Part shown: positions 1 to 7,720 of the stretch, in pieces
Layout: every line of letters begins with the position of its first letter
Numbering within the stretch: the first letter of the stretch is position 1
Origin: Pseudomonadota bacterium
Lineage (GTDB): Bacteria > Pseudomonadota > Gammaproteobacteria > Steroidobacterales > Steroidobacteraceae
NCBI GenBank assembly: GCA_023433465.1
Contig: JAEZCR010000270.1
Location: 1-22,496, forward strand
Length of the DNA stretch: 22,496 bases
Reading direction: 5' to 3'
Made by a program: the position numbers and the translations under genes
Notes under the pieces: model-generated
The model's database searches: none
Seen by the model: only the letters and a program-made list of their open reading frames with translations
Told to the model about the DNA's origin: nothing

Positions 1-1041
1 ACGTGCGGCCCGGCTTATGCTAAGCAGAGCGCCGATCTAGTCAGGCGTTACGGCAGCGTTGCGGCGCGCCGCAAGCCCGAACTGCTCGACGCCTCGAGCT
101 ATCCACTGGGCGATGCCACCGCGACCACGCTCGATGGCGGTGAGTTCGACGAGGTGCTCGGCAAGTGGATGACGCTGCAGTTCGACATGTTCGAAGTGCA
201 GAACAGATTGCCCGAGTTGCAGAAGAGCGCGTTCTTCCAACTCGTTGGCCACCGCATCCTCGCGATGGCGAACCTGCACGAGCTCTACTACGCCGTGGCG
301 TGGAATCGCAAACTCGCCGCGATGAACGACTCGCGGGCCAACGAGTTCGCCACCCGCGCCGAAGCCGCGTTCAAGCGAGACCGCGAGATCGCCGATCGCT
401 ATCACAGGCTCGAAGGCGGCAAGTGGGACGGCATGATGCTGCAGACCCACATCGGCTACACCACCTGGCAGCAGCCGGACAAGGATGTGATGCCGGAAGT
501 GAAGCGCGTGGAAACGACCGCGAAAGCGCCGAAGGTCAAGTTCGCGACGGCTTCGAAGTCGACGCCGAATGTCACCGACGCCGTGAATTTCTCGGAGGTC
601 CATGGCGGCAAGGGCCTGACCTGGCGCCGGATCCAGAATCTCGGCAACGACAGTGGCGCCGTCACGGCATTCCCGCAGGGCAAGACCGCGACGACGCAGG
701 AAGACGGCGTGTACGTCGGCTATCGCGTCAACGCGATCAAGGACGGCGACGCCACGGTGAAACTGCACATGTCGCCTACGCTCAACACCTTCGGCGGTGT
801 CGACGTGCGCATTGGCGTTTCGATCGATGACGGCCCCATGCAGACGCTCGCGCTGCGCCTCACCCCGTCACCCGATCCGGGCAGGACGCCAGAGCAGATC
901 GCGTGGGAGAACGCGGTCATCGAAAACGAGTCCGTGCTCGAAGCGAAGTTTCCGGGTCTGAAGAAAGGCGAGCACATGATCAAGGTCTGGCGCCTCGACG
1001 ACAACGCGTTGCTCACCAAGGTCGCGTTCGTCCAGCCGTGA
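1..1041 (+). CDS. GH115 xylan alpha-1,2-glucuronidase, C-terminal part (5' end outside window)
   Basis: The frame is open from base 1 to the TGA at 1039-1041, giving the last 346 residues of a protein whose family is usually 800-1000 residues long; the GTG at 154 is internal, not a start. The visible part contains the GH115 signature region 'WDGMMLQTHIGYTTWQQP' followed by 'MPEV', and a C-terminal beta-rich domain with 'VSIDDGPMQ', 'WENAVIENE' and a closing 'GEHMIKVWRLDD' strand, as in GH115 C-terminal domains. GH115 enzymes remove (4-O-methyl)glucuronic acid side chains from glucuronoxylan, normally in the periplasm or outside the cell. The signal peptide and catalytic barrel start are not in the window. 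The downstream GFA gene follows after 24 nt. Family assignment is confident; exact substrate is inferred from the family. Confidence 0.88.
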   Translation, partial: TCGPAYAKQSADLVRRYGSVAARRKPELLDASSYPLGDATATTLDGGEFDEVLGKWMTLQFDMFEVQNRLPELQKSAFFQLVGHRILAMANLHELYYAVAWNRKLAAMNDSRANEFATRAEAAFKRDREIADRYHRLEGGKWDGMMLQTHIGYTTWQQPDKDVMPEVKRVETTAKAPKVKFATASKSTPNVTDAVNFSEVHGGKGLTWRRIQNLGNDSGAVTAFPQGKTATTQEDGVYVGYRVNAIKDGDATVKLHMSPTLNTFGGVDVRIGVSIDDGPMQTLALRLTPSPDPGRTPEQIAWENAVIENESVLEAKFPGLKKGEHMIKVWRLDDNALLTKVAFVQP

Positions 1042-1065
1042 TGACGAAGCATTCGCACACGATCT

Positions 1066-1479
1066 ATGACTGACACGCAAGGTTCCGCGGCAAGACTGAC
1101 CGGCAGCTGTCTCTGCGGAGAGGTCCGCTACACCGTCGCCGACGAATTCACGCGCGCGCTGATCTGCCACTGCTCGCAATGCCGCCGCGCCACCGGCTCC
1201 GCGTTCAAGCCGTTCGGCGTCATCGAACGCGCCAAGCTGAAAGTGATCCGCGGCCAGATCCGCATCTACGGCGACGTGATGACCCACGACGCGCACTGCA
1301 AGAATTGCGGCTCGCTGCTGTATTCGATCGTGAACGAAGGCACGATCGCGCACGTCACCTACGGCACGCTCGTGGATCCGCCGAGCCTGAAACCCCAGGC
1401 GCACATCCACGTGGCGTCGAAGGCGCCGTGGGACGTGATCTGCGACGGCCTGCCGCAGTACGACGAATTCCCGACCTGA
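1066..1479 (+). CDS. GFA / CENP-V family zinc-binding protein
   Basis: A 137-residue protein of the glutathione-dependent formaldehyde-activating (GFA) fold. The zinc ligands are visible: C15-L-C17-G-E-V, C34-H-C36-S-Q-C39-R and C77-K-N-C80-G-S-L-L-Y, in the order and spacing typical of the family, and the length is normal. Most family members have no proven reaction; the founder was reported to help form S-hydroxymethylglutathione, but paralogues like this are usually only called GFA-family proteins. It starts 24 nt after the GH115 stop and may be cotranscribed with it, though there is no obvious Shine-Dalgarno before the ATG. Its stop lies 5 nt from the stop of the convergent cupin gene. 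Family confident, biochemical role unknown. Confidence 0.85.
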   Translation: MTDTQGSAARLTGSCLCGEVRYTVADEFTRALICHCSQCRRATGSAFKPFGVIERAKLKVIRGQIRIYGDVMTHDAHCKNCGSLLYSIVNEGTIAHVTYGTLVDPPSLKPQAHIHVASKAPWDVICDGLPQYDEFPT

Positions 1480-1484
1480 TCCAC

Positions 1485-2156
1485 TCAGCGATTGCACTCG
1501 CCGGCGAATCGGGCGTTCGACCGCTCGAAATTGCGCACGGCGTCGGCGATGCTCCAGTCGCGCTCCGCGAGCGTCTCCGGATCCCACTCGCTGCGATGCA
1601 CGGCGAAGAAGTCGCCGCCGTACACGTGGATCGCACCGGTGAGCTTCTCGATGGGGTTGTTCACCGAGTGGATCACGTCGCTCGCCAGTGGAACGACGTC
1701 GCCGGCGGATATGGCCGCGGCACTGACGGCGCTCAGCCGCGCGCCGTCGCGCCGCCAGAAGATGTTGTCCTCACGGCCGGTATAGATGCCGATCAGCGCC
1801 CACATGTTGTGGTCGTGCGGCAGGAGCTGCATGAGCGGTGACCAGACGATGTTCAGGATAGTTAGGTCGGGAGAGCGGTACAGCGCCTCGAGTCCGCCCT
1901 TCACTGGAGAGCCCAATCCCGAAAGCACCGCGTCGCGATCCGCGAGCTCGCGGGCAAGCAGGTCCTGGATGTGTGCCTGGGCATCGGCCCCGCTTGCCAG
2001 GGCTGCACGACAGTCTTCGATGAATCGCTCGGTATCGAAGAGACGCGCGGTTCTTGCGGGCGCCGCGCCGGCCCGCGCCGCGCCGTGGTGCGCCGCGGCC
2101 ACTGCGCAGCCGCCGAGCAACAACGCGCGGCGAGTGCGTGAGTAAGCCTGTGCCAT
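1485..2156 (-). CDS. Tat-exported cupin, cysteine-dioxygenase-like metal enzyme
   Basis: A 223-residue protein. I start it at the ATG at 2156 because a strong GGAGG stands 5 nt upstream and the sequence then begins with a twin-arginine-like signal, 'SRTRRALLLGG', an alanine-rich hydrophobic segment and an alanine-rich cleavage region. The frame is open further upstream, but that part lies under the divergent regulator. The mature part has a double-stranded beta-helix pattern: 'LLPHDHNMWALIGIYTG' supplies an H-x-H pair, and 'DVIHSVNNP' a likely third histidine, the 3-His iron arrangement of cysteine-dioxygenase-type cupins. The substrate is unknown. It is divergent from the HxlR-type gene, which is the best candidate for its regulator. 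Convergent with the GFA gene. Confidence 0.75.
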   Translation of the reverse strand: MAQAYSRTRRALLLGGCAVAAAHHGAARAGAAPARTARLFDTERFIEDCRAALASGADAQAHIQDLLARELADRDAVLSGLGSPVKGGLEALYRSPDLTILNIVWSPLMQLLPHDHNMWALIGIYTGREDNIFWRRDGARLSAVSAAAISAGDVVPLASDVIHSVNNPIEKLTGAIHVYGGDFFAVHRSEWDPETLAERDWSIADAVRNFERSNARFAGECNR

Positions 2157-2276
2157 GACTGCCTCCGCGTGGATTCCGGTGCGCGACTCTCCGCTCGCGC
2201 GTCGGGCGCCGCCAGTCACGAATCTGGACCGTCGCGCGTATTGCGGCCGGCGCCGCGCGGCGCAATGCTCCGCGCC

Positions 2277-2978
2277 ATGCACCAGGAATACGGCCAGTTC
2301 TGTCCGGTCGCCTTGTCGTCCGAGGTGCTCGCGGAACGCTGGACTCTCCTGGTGGTGCGCGAACTGCTGGCCGGCGCGCATCGCTTCAATGAGATCCGTC
2401 GCGGCGTGCCGCGCTTGTCTCCCACCTTGCTCAAGGAAAGACTGCGGACGCTCGAGCGAGCGGGAATCGTCGAACGCATCGACTCGGGCAACACGCGCGG
2501 TCGCGACTATCGACTCACGCCGGCGGGTGAGGAACTGCGCGCCGTTGTCGCAGCGATCGGGCAGTGGGGCCAGCGCTGGGCGCGGGACATTCGTCCCGCC
2601 GATCTCGATCCCGGCTGGCTGGTGTGGGCGATGCATCGAAGATTGAACACCGAAGCGATGCCCGCGGGCCGCACCGTCATCGAAATCGAGTTCAGCGATT
2701 CGCCGCGGCAGCGTCGGTTCTGGCTCGTGCAATCGCGCGGGCGCGTGGATGTGTGCCTCAAGGATCCGGGCTTCGAACCGACTGTGCGCGTCGTGACGCG
2801 CGTGCGCACGATGGCGGAAGTGTGGCGAGGAATACGGCCGATCCGCGAGGAGATCCGCAGCGGGCGGCTGCAGGTGCGGGGCGCGCCGGTGGCGTGTCGT
2901 GCGTTTCCTGGGTGGCTACTGCTCAGCGTGTATGCATCGACAAAGCGAGCACGGCCGATCTCCACTCAAGGTAGATAG
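2277..2978 (+). CDS. HxlR-type winged-helix regulator with C-terminal ligand-type domain
   Basis: A 233-residue protein from the ATG at 2277 (an in-frame ATG at 2265 is the alternative; neither has a clear ribosome binding site). Residues about 1-95 are an HxlR winged helix: 'FCPVALSSEVLAERWTLLVVRELLAGAHRFNEI', then 'SPTLLKERLRTLERAGIVER' and 'RDYRLTPAGEEL'. HxlR proteins are usually 100-130 residues; the extra ~130 residues ('VIEIEFSDSP..RRFWLVQSRGRVDVCLKDPG...VVTRVRTMAEVWRG') resemble an SCP2-like sterol-carrier fold, so it may bind a hydrophobic ligand. It is divergent from the exported cupin, with about 120 bp between starts. Its last 13 bases overlap the end of the convergent parE-type toxin gene, so its basic C-terminal tail may have been altered when the toxin module arrived (inference). 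Confidence 0.8.
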   Translation: MHQEYGQFCPVALSSEVLAERWTLLVVRELLAGAHRFNEIRRGVPRLSPTLLKERLRTLERAGIVERIDSGNTRGRDYRLTPAGEELRAVVAAIGQWGQRWARDIRPADLDPGWLVWAMHRRLNTEAMPAGRTVIEIEFSDSPRQRRFWLVQSRGRVDVCLKDPGFEPTVRVVTRVRTMAEVWRGIRPIREEIRSGRLQVRGAPVACRAFPGWLLLSVYASTKRARPISTQGR

Positions 2979-3259
2979 CCAATCTCCCGTTGGTGCCGAA
3001 TGGCAAGGACCCGTACTTCATCCGACTTCACAACGAATCTGTACAGCGCAATGTAGCCGGTCGCGCCGTACGAGACGACGAGTTCACGAATGTCTCCCTC
3101 GATTCGCCGGCCGATGAGAGGATGCTCGGCAAGATTCTCGACCGCGGAACGAATCGCGGCGGCCGCTGCAATTGCGGCGCTCGAGTTCTCGATCGCCAGG
3201 TGCTCGATTGCACGCTCGATATGGTCGAGCGCGCGTGCCGAATAGACTATTTGCGCCAC
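2966..3259 (-). CDS. parE: ParE/RelE-family toxin
   Basis: A 97-residue protein of the RelE/ParE toxin fold: the start 'MAQIVYSARALDHIERAIEHLA', the central 'NLAEHPLIGRRIEG-DIRELVV' and the end 'YIALYRFVVKSDEVRVLAIRHQREIGY' follow the family pattern (helical hairpin, then a beta sheet ending in R-H-x-R). ParE toxins act on DNA gyrase; RelE-type ones cut mRNA; this sequence is closer to the ParE side, without proof. The start overlaps the end of the antitoxin gene by 13 nt, which implies translational coupling. The stop overlaps the end of the HxlR-type regulator on the other strand by 13 nt. Confidence 0.85.
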   Translation of the reverse strand: MAQIVYSARALDHIERAIEHLAIENSSAAIAAAAAIRSAVENLAEHPLIGRRIEGDIRELVVSYGATGYIALYRFVVKSDEVRVLAIRHQREIGYLP

Positions 3260-3528
3260 GGTTTCGGGCGCGGGCTCGCAACCTTCTGCGCGAGGCGTTC
3301 AGCCCAGGCGTGTACGTCTTCCGCGCGATACACCTCGCCAGTCCGCTCGATCTCGGCGTCAGCGGCCAACGCCTCTTTCACGAGGCTGCGCATCTGTTCT
3401 TCGTACGCAGCATGCTTCTCGACAGCCTCGAGGATGAGGCTGTGGACCGATCGATCGGTCTCCTTGGCGATTGTGCGTAATCGCGCCCTCAGCTTGGGAG
3501 GCAAGCGAATGGTGGTGGTTTCAGCCAT
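3247..3528 (-). CDS. parD: ParD-like ribbon-helix-helix antitoxin
   Basis: A 93-residue protein from the ATG at 3528 (a GTG at 3546 is possible). The first 45 residues form a ribbon-helix-helix: 'TTTIRLPPKLRARLRTIAKETDRSVHSLILEAVEKH', where the strand TTIRLPP binds DNA and the following helices dimerise. The rest is a charged, helical tail that would wrap the toxin. The gene precedes the toxin and overlaps it by 13 nt, the standard antitoxin-toxin order. No Shine-Dalgarno is seen before the ATG. The start codon sits inside a perfect 10-bp palindrome and a second palindrome lies upstream, consistent with autorepression (inference). Confidence 0.85.
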   Translation of the reverse strand: MAETTTIRLPPKLRARLRTIAKETDRSVHSLILEAVEKHAAYEEQMRSLVKEALAADAEIERTGEVYRAEDVHAWAERLAQKVASPRPKPWRK

Positions 3529-3557
3529 ATGGCACAAACGTAGCACTTACGGCCGTA
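3524..3557 (-). promoter_or_regulatory. Candidate parDE operator palindromes
   Basis: Two perfect 10-bp palindromes lie at the parD start: GCCATATGGC at 3524-3533, spanning the ATG, and TACGGCCGTA at 3548-3557, centres 24 bp apart. RHH antitoxins usually bind palindromes in their own promoter, so these are the best operator candidates. The two sequences differ from each other, so they may not both be sites. Confidence 0.35.
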
Positions 3558-3606
3558 TGGGCCAAGCGGCAAATCCGATGATTCGGGCGTGTTTTTGCAG
3601 TGTTTT

Positions 3607-3634
3607 TTGACTTCGGCTCGGCCCCGCCTACACT
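3607..3634 (+). promoter_or_regulatory. Sigma70-like promoter for ygiQ
   Basis: TTGACT at 3607-3612, a 16-bp spacer and TACACT at 3629-3634 match the sigma70 consensus at 5/6 and 4/6 positions. A start near 3641 would give a leader of about 170 nt before the preferred ygiQ start at 3811. It faces away from parD. Confidence 0.5.
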
Positions 3635-3694
3635 GCGCGCCATCCAGCCTCTGGCAGTAGGCCAAGTCCTTGAAGACAGCCGAGCCCCGGGGTG

Positions 3695-3807
3695 CCTGAC
3701 CAGATCAGGAAATGGTGTTGGCCGACGTAAGTTTCGGCGCTGTTCGTAGCCTCGCGCTCAATGAGCGCACGCGCCGCGACTCCAACTCCATTCCTGCCGT
3801 GGAGTTG
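3695..3807 (+). promoter_or_regulatory. Structured ygiQ leader with hairpin over the ribosome binding site
   Basis: Four perfect short inverted repeats follow one another: CCTGA/TCAGG (3695-3709), GCCGA/TCGGC (3721-3738), GCGCTC/GAGCGC (3754-3768) and CAACTCCA/TGGAGTTG (3783-3790 with 3800-3807, 9-nt loop). The last one contains the GGAG (3801-3804) that would serve the ATG at 3811, so when folded it would hide the ribosome binding site. This is not a riboswitch class I recognise. Confidence 0.4.
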
Positions 3808-3810
3808 CCG

Positions 3811-5982
3811 ATGTCCGCCGCCGCCAGGGATCTCTTCTCGTATCGCAAGTACTGGGCCGCCCGGTTCGGCGTCGCGCCGTTCCTGCCCATGTCGCGCGCC
3901 GAGATGGAGCAGCTGGGCTGGGATTCCTGCGACGTCATCATCGTGACCGGCGATGCGTACGTCGATCATCCGAGCTTCGGCATGGCGATCATGGGCCGGC
4001 TGCTCGAGGCGCAGGGCTTTCGCGTCGGCATCATCGCGCAGCCGGATTGGCAGAGCGCGGAGCCGTTCAAGCAGTTAGGCAAGCCCAATCTCTTCTTCGG
4101 CATCACCGCGGGCAACATGGACTCGATGGTGAACCGCTACACGTCGGACAAGAGAATTCGGTCCGATGATGCGTACACACCCGGCGGTGTCGGTGGCAAG
4201 CGGCCGGATCGCTCCGTCGTCGTCTACGCGCAGCGCGCGCGCGAGGCATTCAAGGATGTGCCCATCGTCATCGGCGGCATCGAGGCGTCGTTGCGCCGCA
4301 TCGCGCATTTCGATTACTGGAGCGAGAAAGTGCGCCGCTCCGTCCTGCTCGATGCAAAGGCGGATCTTCTCGTGTACGGAAACGCCGAGCGGCAGATCAT
4401 CGAGATCGCGCACAGACTGGCGGCCGGGACGAAGATCCACGAGATCACCGACCTGCGCGGCACGGCGTTCGCGCGGAAGTCGCACGACTTCATCGAAATC
4501 GACTCGACCACAGTCGACACGCCAGGGAAGCTGAACCCGCCCATCGATCCGTATGCCATGGAGCCGGAAATCAGGAAGGCGAATGAGGCCGCTACCTTGA
4601 CAGGGGACGGACTTGAAGTCCGTCCCCGACCAGCCGCCGAGGTCGTCGTCAAATTCGCCCGCCGCGTGAAGTCAGAAGACCGCGAACGCAGCGTCATCCG
4701 CATGCCGAGCTTCGAGCAGGTGTCCAGCGACCCCGTCCTCTACGCCCACGCGTCCCGCATCCTCCATCTCGAAGCGAACCCCGGCAACGCCCGCGCCCTC
4801 GTGCAACGCCACGGCGACACCGATGTGTGGCTCAACCCACCACCGATCCCACTAACCACCCGCGACATGGACTACGTCTACGAACTCCCGTACGCGCGCG
4901 TCCCGCATCCCAGCTACGGCAGCCAGGAAATCCCCGCCTACAAGATGATCAAGTTCTCGATCGCCATCCAGCGCGGATGCTTCGGTGGCTGCACCTTCTG
5001 CAGCATCACCGAGCACGAGGGCCGCATCATCCAGAGCCGCAGCGAAGCGTCCGTGCTCAAGGAGATCGAAAAGGTGCGCGACAGCGTGCCCGGCTTCACC
5101 GGCGTCATCTCCGATCTCGGCGGCCCGACCGCGAACATGTACCGCATCGCATGCAAGAGCCGCGACATCGAGAAGGCCTGCCGCAAGCCGAGCTGCGTCT
5201 TCCCCGGCATCTGCCCGAACCTCAACACCGATCACAGCGCGCTGATCCAGCTCTATCGCAAGGCCCGCGCGCTACCCGGCGTGAAGAAGATCCTGATCGC
5301 GAGCGGTGTGCGCTATGACCTCGCGATCGAGTCGCCCGAGTACGTCAAGGAGCTCGCACAGCATCACGTCGGCGGTTATCTCAAGATCGCGCCCGAGGCG
5401 ATCGGCGAGGGCCCGCTCTCGAAGATGATGAAGCCCGGCGTCGGGACTTACTACAAGTTCAAGGAGCTGTTCGACAAGTACAGCAAGGCGGCGGGCAAGG
5501 AACAGTACCTCATCCCGTATTTCATCGCCGCGCATCCCGGCACGACCGACGAGGACATGCTCGAGCTCGCGTTGTGGCTCAAGAAGAACGGGTTCCGCGC
5601 CGACCAGGTGCAGGCGTTCCTGCCGTCACCGATGGCGACCGCGACGGCGATGTATCACACGCTCAAGAACCCGTTACGGAAGGTGACGCGCGAGAGCGAA
5701 GAGGTGACGATTCCGAAGGGGTTGAAGCAGCGCCGTCTGCACAAGGCCTTTCTGCGATATCACGACCCTAACAACTGGCCGGTGCTGAGAGAGGCGCTCC
5801 GTCGGATGGGGCGCGCGGACCTGATCGGCAACGGGAAGCAGCAGTTGGTGCCGGCTTATCAGCCTGCAGGGACGGGAGATGCTGCTGAAGGGAAGAGGGG
5901 CGGCAGCCAGCATCGCCCGTTCAAGACGCAGCACACGGGGTTGCCGAAAACCCCGAGACCGCCGAGCCTGAAGCGCCGCTAG
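3811..5982 (+). CDS. ygiQ: YgiQ family radical SAM protein
   Basis: A 723-residue protein closely following Escherichia coli YgiQ (about 740 residues) along its whole length: 'RDLFSYRKYWAARFG.APFLPMSRAEMEQLGWDSCD' at the start, 'GDAYVDHPSFG', 'KPNLFFGITAGNMDSM', and the radical-SAM cluster motif C390-F-G-G-C394-T-F-C397 followed by 'SITEHEGRIIQSRSE'. 'KQRRLHKAFLRYHDP' near the end is also conserved. The biochemical reaction of YgiQ is not established. I choose the ATG at 3811 because family similarity begins there and GGAG stands 6 nt upstream; an in-frame ATG at 3712 would add 33 unmatched residues. A REP-like palindrome is embedded in frame at residues about 265-273, in the variable linker before the radical-SAM domain. 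The tail after about residue 680 is basic and low complexity, as in other YgiQ proteins. Confidence 0.93.
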   Translation: MSAAARDLFSYRKYWAARFGVAPFLPMSRAEMEQLGWDSCDVIIVTGDAYVDHPSFGMAIMGRLLEAQGFRVGIIAQPDWQSAEPFKQLGKPNLFFGITAGNMDSMVNRYTSDKRIRSDDAYTPGGVGGKRPDRSVVVYAQRAREAFKDVPIVIGGIEASLRRIAHFDYWSEKVRRSVLLDAKADLLVYGNAERQIIEIAHRLAAGTKIHEITDLRGTAFARKSHDFIEIDSTTVDTPGKLNPPIDPYAMEPEIRKANEAATLTGDGLEVRPRPAAEVVVKFARRVKSEDRERSVIRMPSFEQVSSDPVLYAHASRILHLEANPGNARALVQRHGDTDVWLNPPPIPLTTRDMDYVYELPYARVPHPSYGSQEIPAYKMIKFSIAIQRGCFGGCTFCSITEHEGRIIQSRSEASVLKEIEKVRDSVPGFTGVISDLGGPTANMYRIACKSRDIEKACRKPSCVFPGICPNLNTDHSALIQLYRKARALPGVKKILIASGVRYDLAIESPEYVKELAQHHVGGYLKIAPEAIGEGPLSKMMKPGVGTYYKFKELFDKYSKAAGKEQYLIPYFIAAHPGTTDEDMLELALWLKKNGFRADQVQAFLPSPMATATAMYHTLKNPLRKVTRESEEVTIPKGLKQRRLHKAFLRYHDPNNWPVLREALRRMGRADLIGNGKQQLVPAYQPAGTGDAAEGKRGGSQHRPFKTQHTGLPKTPRPPSLKRR
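4603..4627. repeat. REP-like palindrome inside ygiQ
   Basis: A perfect inverted repeat with 12-bp arms (GGGGACGGACTT and AAGTCCGTCCCC) around a single central G. It is read in frame as GDGLEVRP within a linker that is variable in YgiQ. The odd-length GGGG-x-C-x-GAC style resembles the palindrome at 17501-17513. Short palindromes of this type are commonly dispersed in proteobacterial genomes and linked to RAYT transposases; no RAYT gene is in the window. Confidence 0.65.
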
Positions 5983-6247
5983 CTGGCGACTTCGCGTCGA
6001 ACGCACCGTCGCGTCTTTGCGAGGATCGATGCGCACCCGGCACCATGCCTCCGAGCGGCGCTGCCTCCAAAGCTGTGCTCCAACATGGTCGCTGCCTGCC
6101 TAACTAGCGCATGGAAACACGATTAGGGTGGAGGCGCGCAGTTCGCCGAACACGCAGCAGTTCCGCACTGCCAGATTCCCTGGCCGTTCTCTTGGCGCTA
6201 AGATCCTCTTCGCCAATTGCCATCCTGACGGCATCTCGAGCTGACTC
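5983..6247. other. Intergenic region between ygiQ and the sulfatase
   Basis: About 265 bp without a supportable gene. Short open frames here lack coding character. No convincing terminator with a T-run follows ygiQ and no clear sigma70 pair precedes the sulfatase. Confidence 0.5.
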
Positions 6248-7696
6248 ATGTCACCATTCGACCGACGTTCATTCCTGTCGCTGGCCGGCAGCGCCGCGGC
6301 GGGCTCGCTCTTGTCCCGATCCGCGCGGGCGGCGGCCACGCGGCCCAACATCGTCTTCATCCTCGCTGACGATCTCGGCTACGCCGATCTCTCGTGTTAT
6401 GGCCGGGGCGACCTGAGTACACCGCGGCTCGATCGCATGGCCCGCGAAGGCGTGCGCTTCCTGCAGTCATATTCCAACTCGCCCGTGTGTTCAGCCACGC
6501 GCGTCGCGCTGATGACGGGCCGCTATCAATACCGCCTGCGCGTGGGACTCGAGGAGCCACTGCGCGACACCGCGGAGATCGGACTGCCGCCGGAGCAGCC
6601 TACGTTGCCCTCGCTGTTGCGCGACGCCGGATATCGCACCTCGCTGGTGGGCAAGTGGCACCTCGGGCTGTTGCCGAAATTCGGCCCCTTGCAGAGCGGA
6701 TACGAATCTTTCTATGGAGTGCGAGGCGGCAGCGTCGACTACTACAGCCACGCCGGCAACAACGGCCGCAAGGATCTCTGGGATGGCGACCAGCCGCTGG
6801 ATACGCAGGGCTACGTCACCGAACTACTCACCGAGCGCGCGTTGCGGCAACTGCGCACGTTCACGCGGGAACGCACCCCGTTCTTCCTGAGCGTGCACTA
6901 CACGGCGCCCCACTGGCCCTGGGAACCTCCAGGCGACGACAGCGAGTCGCGGCGCATCGCCGGCAAGAGCCTGTTCCACTACGACGGGGGCACTCAGAGC
7001 GTCTACCGGCAAATGGTCGAGCACCTGGATGCGCAGGTCGGACGGCTGCTCGACGCGCTGACCCAGTCCGGCGCAGCGCGCGACACGCTCGTGATATTCA
7101 CCAGCGACAACGGCGGTGAACGATTCTCGAACACCTGGCCCTTCAGTGGACGCAAGGGTGAATTGCTCGAGGGTGGCGTGCGCGTGCCCACGCTGCTGCG
7201 CTGGCCGCGCGCCGTCCGCGCCGGCACGACCAGCGAACAGGTCAACGTCACCATGGACTGGCTACCTACGCTGCTCGCAGCCGCGGGAGCTGCGCCAGAT
7301 CCCGATGCTCCGTACGACGGCATCAACCTGTTGCCGTTCCTCGCGCCTGGCGCGAAACCCGTCCCGCGCAAACTGTTCTGGCGGTTCAAGTCGAATCATC
7401 AGCGCTCGGTGCGCGACGGTGACTTCAAGTTGCTCAAGATCCTGAACAACGTGTTCCTGTTCAACGTAGCGGAGGACCCACTGGAGCGGGCCAACTTGCG
7501 CGAGCGTCACCGTGACGTGTTCGAGCGACTCAAGACGGAGTGGGAACAGTGGAACGCCACCATGCTGCCCCAGTCGGAGACACCGGCCGCGACGCCGTCG
7601 GGCAGCGACGTGCCCGATCGTTTTGGAACATCGCCGCCGCCGAACTCGGTGGATGATGTCTCGTCGTGGCCCGCTCCCTTGCCCGCGAGGCGCTGA
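6248..7696 (+). CDS. Tat-exported sulfatase (arylsulfatase family, formylglycine type)
   Basis: A 482-residue sulfatase. Residues 1-30 are a twin-arginine signal ('DRRSFLSLAG' then a hydrophobic run ending in 'ARAAA'). The mature start 'RPNIVFILADDLGYADLSCYG' holds the calcium-binding D41-D42. The maturation motif is C81-S-A-T-R85 within 'PVCSATRVALMTGR', so Cys81 would become formylglycine; an anaerobic- or FGE-type maturase is needed and is not in the window. The second signature is 'GYRTSLVGKWHLG', and 'FTSDNGGERFSN' gives further metal ligands. It hydrolyses sulfate esters; the substrate is not deducible, though sulfated polysaccharide would suit a neighbourhood with GH115. The last ~45 residues are a Pro/Ser-rich tail after the catalytic fold. 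It converges on the 7721-8227 gene with 24 nt between stops. Confidence 0.9.
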   Translation: MSPFDRRSFLSLAGSAAAGSLLSRSARAAATRPNIVFILADDLGYADLSCYGRGDLSTPRLDRMAREGVRFLQSYSNSPVCSATRVALMTGRYQYRLRVGLEEPLRDTAEIGLPPEQPTLPSLLRDAGYRTSLVGKWHLGLLPKFGPLQSGYESFYGVRGGSVDYYSHAGNNGRKDLWDGDQPLDTQGYVTELLTERALRQLRTFTRERTPFFLSVHYTAPHWPWEPPGDDSESRRIAGKSLFHYDGGTQSVYRQMVEHLDAQVGRLLDALTQSGAARDTLVIFTSDNGGERFSNTWPFSGRKGELLEGGVRVPTLLRWPRAVRAGTTSEQVNVTMDWLPTLLAAAGAAPDPDAPYDGINLLPFLAPGAKPVPRKLFWRFKSNHQRSVRDGDFKLLKILNNVFLFNVAEDPLERANLRERHRDVFERLKTEWEQWNATMLPQSETPAATPSGSDVPDRFGTSPPPNSVDDVSSWPAPLPARR

Positions 7697-7720
7697 CCGG
7701 AACGCCTCCCGCGCAAACAG

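Noticed and set aside
2157..2732. Open frame extending the minus-strand cupin upstream by 192 codons
   Set aside because: It lies over the HxlR-type gene, has shadow-like Arg/Ala composition, and a GGAGG and a signal peptide mark the start at 2156.
3712..3810. N-terminal extension of YgiQ by 33 residues
   Set aside because: Family similarity begins at the ATG at 3811, which has a GGAG site; the extension contains hairpins and is not like known YgiQ starts.
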